Positions 59,476 through 64,000 of a stretch of DNA of 64,000 nt are shown piece by piece. The DNA is taken from assembly GCA_029582265.1 (NCBI GenBank), contig CM055830.1:25823619-25887618 (forward strand), written 5' to 3'. Numbering within the stretch: the stretch's first letter is position 1; each line of letters begins with the position of its first letter. Below the pieces are notes generated by a model that saw only the letters and a program-made list of their open reading frames with translations, made no database searches and was not told the origin of the DNA. The stretch comes from Zoroaster sp. YZ-2022 (Eukaryota; Echinodermata; Asteroidea; Forcipulatida; Zoroasteridae). The position numbers were made by a program, and so were the translations under genes.

Positions 59476-62400
59476 GGCCGTAGCAAAGGTATAATCTAAG
59501 GGGGTGGGTGTGGAAGTGGTAATAAATGGAACACCTTCAACATCTCTGGACGGGGTGGGAAAGGGGGGGGGGGGTAGTCGTGAGCTTTTTATCCCCGAAA
59601 TTAAATCATCCGCACTAAGACAAGAGAGTAATATTTCCGTCAATGACGTCATTGAAAAGGCTCCAGTTTCAACATGAAGCGACCCCTTACACAAGTCTAC
59701 TATATTTTTCTGATAGAGATAGACATATTCCAACAAAATTGTACTGGAAAATAATTGTCCTTCCAGATTGCACGGGGAAAAGTGAAATTTGAGCAAGAAG
59801 ACCGTGTGGACTAAAGCAGTAATTGGCTGTTTTTGGAAGTTTTCCGAAACAGCCTTTGTTTTCGATTTTTTTTATTTTTTCTTTTTCAGCATGTTGCCCA
59901 TAGCATTTGTACACGTTTTCTTTCTTACCGGCACTTTTCAACTTCGATAAATTTCAAAATTGGCACATGCATTGACCGACCACTGAAGATGTGTGCCGAA
60001 CTTTTACGTCATGATGACATCATTAGTTTTCAAACTATGACCCTAATGAATATTTAATTAGTCACATTGTGAAGCCCATATCTGAAAAATCAATGCAGTT
60101 GCGTATAGATGATTTCAATTGCAAAGTATTTGCCACTTGGCAAAAATGCTTCTGCTTGAGTGAAATTCTTCGTGACGTCATCAGGACATCATGGCATAAT
60201 TTATAGCGCGTTTTGCATATATGTACAAAAGACATGCACTGAAAAAAGTGACAACATTTCGTAGGTCGCCAACACAACTTTTTCGTCATAATCTCAATAT
60301 CCGTGTCATATTTTACATAAATTATCATTAAAACAAATTAGCTTTTAATATCAGTTAATTCAGCGCACATTACAAATAATTAATTCATAAATTTCTATTT
60401 AAAAAGCTAACCGTTTATTTGTAAATTTGGGAACTATAATCACCATCTGTGAAAGCAGAATCCAGACACGGTGTGTAGTTCTGGACCACTTTTTAAAATC
60501 CTACGTATGTTTAACTTATGCTGCAAGTGCTTGTTGTAGCTTTATGGATACATTGTATAGCCCCCTCTAGTGGCTGCTTTCTAAGGCCTGTGCATTACCA
60601 GTCAACATGAATGTTTTTTTCAATAATTATGGCAGTACAGCCAATGGGAATTGACGCAAATACAAAAACAAAGTTCATGGCCTACTGAATTAAGTATCAA
60701 ACCTCAAGGTGATTTCAAATATATCAAGTACCACCATCCCCGCATCATCACGTACCACTCACATGACGTCACCTACAATTTCAATACTATTATCTTCAAA
60801 TATTTCCATGTTCATAGGCACAGCAACGTATTATACCTACATACTGATGTATTACACATATGATAACATCCTCACAAACAACATAACATTTTCATAAAGG
60901 TTTATTTCTACACGTACTTAAATAAACTACACATTCAACCGCAATCAAAATATCTTTGTTAATGCATAACAATATGTTATAGGTACAAAATCAGCCGACC
61001 TCATCATGACGTCTTCACATTTCACTGCACATGTGAACTCAAGGATTCAACAGAAATGTCACCAATCCCCGCATCTCCAGTTTCATAACAAAACCAATAA
61101 CAACATCCCAATCCCTTCCGTCTTTGCTACCTTAACAAACAGGTTTCATTATTGTATTCACAGTTCACATCCAAACTACCACAAAAAACCTGAAACAGCC
61201 CTGTGTTTGTCCACGTGACAAACACATAACATAATTATCTAGTTACACATGGTTTCGATGTCAATGTAATGCAATACACTCAAAGAAAGGTGGCCCTAAA
61301 TTTTAGCTTTATGTTCCAAAACACAAACCCAAAATAAATATTTTTTAACAGAGGTGAAACTTGTGAAAACAAAGGAAATGGAAGTTTATAGGCAACGACT
61401 GTGTTAATTATTATTTCGTTGGTGCATTATTTTGACACATAACATGTACAACAGTTGTATTTTGCTGTTTAGCTTTAATTTTTGTACTGCGTGTAATAAC
61501 GTGGGATCTTTTGAGGCTACGTCTGGTAGCTATCGACTTATTGAACGAGGCTTAGCACTTAAATGTTGTACCCCACAAATCGCTTAAAAGTGAGTACTAA
61601 GCTACCGTTTTAGCCAGTCTATCATATTTGTTTGGAATTTTTATATTTGTTTCTAACAAGAAAAATAGCTGGCTCATGGACTACCACTAGTGTCAGACAT
61701 TTCATGGAGATACAGAATCAGAATCCTCAAGTAGTTGAACTAGTTGACCCATCTTCACTGATGAGGGCTGATTAAAATGTTAGGTCATTCAAAGCACATT
61801 GGCGAGAATGGATGCCGCCATTTTGAATTGTGTGGCTTAACACTGTATTTGCTCCGAGTCTGTAGTTGACTAGTTGTAGTATCCAGTGCTACTAATATTT
61901 ACCTATTGCTGCATGGTTTAATACAGCACTGGATGGAGTCTTTATCAAAGCGGGTGTCCCTGTACAAATGTACAAATATAAAGGCTCATATTTTACCAGT
62001 TCACTATATACGGCAGAGTGCAATCTATTATAGAGATTGCTTAAACCAAGACAATCCCTTATCAGCCCTGCTCGAACGGTCAAGTGGAAAGATATAAGAT
62101 GACTATTAAATTAATGAGTCACTTAACAGGGAAAATGCCACTCAAACACATTAACCACCTTGGATGAAGAGGTTATAAATTTCTATAAGGGATTTGGCTC
62201 CACGGACCCAGCGTTTTATTTGTTGAGGAAGTGGTTCACTGAATGGTTACTGAATATGGGAGGGTAGTTAAACGCCCTGCACAGTTCAAGGAGGTTTGTT
62301 TAAACCTGACGACTGTTATCTGTATAATTTAGTATTTTTACATTTTAAAAATAAGAGTAGCTATGTGGGTTAGCATTGATGTTGCTGCATACATGTAACT

Positions 62401-62844
62401 CATTTTCGACAAAAGTGTGGGTTAGCTTGCAGAATGTTTGAGTAGCTGTGACAGAATGAGCATTACGCAATAACTTTGCCGCCAACGTACAACTACTCGT
62501 GTGTCACTAAATTCTGATTGGTTTATACCAAACATTCTCATAGTACAGACATGGGCAGCCGCTGGATCAATCGCGAAGACGGCACAGGCATATAATAGCA
62601 GTGATAACGCATGTCAACACTCTCGTTTGAATATTTTCTTGTGTGTCTGCTTTAACTTTATGCAAACGGTGATTGCATCACATCACATTTTGTTTTCATG
62701 ATTTATCTCGTTAAAGGAGCTGAAAAGGTAAGCGACGCCATCTCCTCCTTCAACACAGGGTTTTCAACATATAAAGGTAGGCATCTAATTTTTTTCGAAA
62801 CTTTTCATTGGAGGTACTAACTGAAGTCAAAAGGGAACTCATAA

Positions 62845-63027
62845 CCTGGCGGAGGGGTTGCTATTTTTGTAAACAACTCATTGAAGTTACACATCTGTGA
62901 CGACCTCACGTTCTCATGTAACGACTTTGTATTCTCATTGAAATCCAGCGTGACCATGCTTGTAACATCATTGTCTACTCTTGACTCTTGGTTGAATGTA
63001 GTTACAGGGAGAGAAAGCTGTGTTACA
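62845..63027 (+). pseudogene. LINE endonuclease fragment, R copy
   Basis: An open frame reads GGGVAIFVNNSLKLHICDDL and then TLDSWLNVVTGRESCVT, more intact than the L version. It stops at the TAA where the Harbinger-like element begins, and the GDFN part does not follow on the other side. Confidence 0.65.
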
Positions 63028-63030
63028 TAA

Positions 63031-63713
63031 GGCCCCCAAAAAAATTGTTGAGTTGCCCTCCAGTGAAAATATTTGAAGGGGTCGGTCGGGGATTTTTTTT
63101 TCCTCCTTGACTGTCATTTTAAGATTGAAATGCATTGGAACTAAAACCACATACCATGTTTTTCATTTGTATACCTATCAGCAAGGAATTTTGCTTCAGA
63201 ATAAAAGTATCCCAAGCATTTTTGTTGTACTTTTCGCTGTGATTGACACAGCAAATTCATCCATATTGCGTGCAATGCTCAACATGCAACATATGAGTGG
63301 CCATTCGATTTGAAAACGTGTAGATCGAGTCTCAATCGTTGACACACGTACAGTGCGGGGAGCCAGTGGAAAACATGTGAGGGGCCATTCGATTGGAAAA
63401 CGTGTAGATTTGAGTCGCAATCGTTGGCACACAGTGTGTGCGAAGGCAGTGCACCATGTGAGGGCCGGGGCCATTCGATTTGAAAACATGTAGACTGAGT
63501 CTTGGGTACCGGTAAATTTACCGGTAAAAAAAGTGGACAATTTCACAAATCAAACGTATTATGTTTTATACAAAGAAAATTGGTAAGTTTCATTAATAAA
63601 TAGGCCTATGAATGACGGGGAAAAAAAATAAATAAATTAAAAAAAACCGACCTGAGATTTCAGCACTTTTGGGTCGGTCGGTGGAGGGCAACTCAACATC
63701 TTTTTGTTTGGCC
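63031..63713. mobile_element. PIF/Harbinger-like non-autonomous element
   Basis: The termini read GGCCCCCAAAAAAATT, then GTTGAGTTGCCCTCCA, and inverted GGCCAAACAAAAAGAT, then GTTGAGTTGCCCTCCA. TAA lies on each side (63028-63030, 63714-63716). A 3-bp TAA duplication and GGCC ends fit PIF/Harbinger. Inside are GGTCGGTCGG repeats and an 85-bp tandem repeat, with no transposase. From 63714 to the window end I see no gene. Confidence 0.65.
63296..63500. repeat. 85-bp tandem repeat, about 2.5 copies
   Basis: GGCCATTCGATTTGAAAACG recurs at about 63298, 63383 and 63468 inside the Harbinger-like element. Confidence 0.8.
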
Positions 63714-64000
63714 TAATGTAATGGTACTATGGTGCTTGTATATGTATACGCATGAATTTTGCACAATAATCAAAATATTTTGTTTGAAGCCATCGCGCCA
63801 GGGAAAAATCGTGAGTCGAAATAGTAGGGCACCTTCTCAAAACTATTCCCAAATAAGTTGCAGAAAAGTTTCTCCGCAAAGGGTTTAATTGCGAAAACGT
63901 TGAGGTCAGATTCTTTTGCTAGATATATTTTTCCTCTATACAAAGCACACATTTATCCTCTATAATGTTTATAGTCTCTTCACCGAGCAGTCTGCGGTTT

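Larger units (their letters stand above)
52820..63028 (-). repeat. Right arm (R) of the inverted duplication
   Basis: It is the reverse complement of L from 24640 back to 664, without the BEL element, without the 5.3 kb segment and without 738 bp of the RSS-like element. It is the empty-site version for both LTR insertions. The stretches 54963-55820, 56602-57283 and 59476-62845 hold no recognisable gene beyond what L shows. Confidence 0.9.

Overview
The window is animal nuclear DNA dominated by repeats. It is AT-rich and dense with transposons, satellites and microsatellites. It has no operon-like gene order and carries split ORFs with GT/AG-type boundaries. The mix of BEL/Pao and Ty3/gypsy LTR retrotransposons, 5'-truncated LINEs, a tRNA-derived SINE with an (AAT)n tail, TTAA- and TAA-flanked short DNA elements and expandable satellites suggests a highly polymorphic marine invertebrate. 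A deuterostome (hemichordate, cephalochordate or echinoderm) is my guess. The species cannot be fixed from sequence alone.

Layout. (1) 664-15577 plus 24475-24640 is the left arm (L) of a large inverted duplication. Its right arm (R) is 52820-63028, just beyond a 500-N assembly gap at 52006-52505. L additionally carries a 5.3 kb segment (6854-12120) with two sets of candidate spliced host exons, and a full-length BEL/Pao element (15578-24474). (2) 25600-31879 is gene-poor DNA ending in a truncated LINE reverse transcriptase. (3) 31880-41875 is a degraded Ty3/gypsy element inserted in the 3' part of that LINE, which resumes at 41876-42248. (4) 43157-47130 is a third, direct copy (M) of the satellite-bearing part of L. 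It carries a solo LTR of the same gypsy family in the opposite orientation. (5) 47940-49310 is an 85-bp minisatellite, followed by an unrecognised 202-codon ORF, a tRNA-like SINE head and the gap. (6) The R arm runs to a TAA-flanked Harbinger-like element at 63031-63713.

The most unusual item is a pair of allelic or paralogous non-autonomous DNA elements (4238-6293 in L, 58181-59475 in R). Their termini read CACAGTG, a 12-bp spacer, then an A-rich nonamer. They are flanked by a perfect GC-rich 5-bp target duplication, CGGCC in L and its complement GGCCG in R. CACAGTG is the heptamer of V(D)J recombination signals, and 5-bp GC-rich duplications are typical of Transib/ProtoRAG transposons. No transposase is encoded inside.

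No intact autonomous gene was found. Both LTR elements carry several frame lesions. Host coding content, if any, lies in spliced fragments at 7072-8325 (+) and 9797-11301 (-), and in the ORF at 49549-50157 (-).
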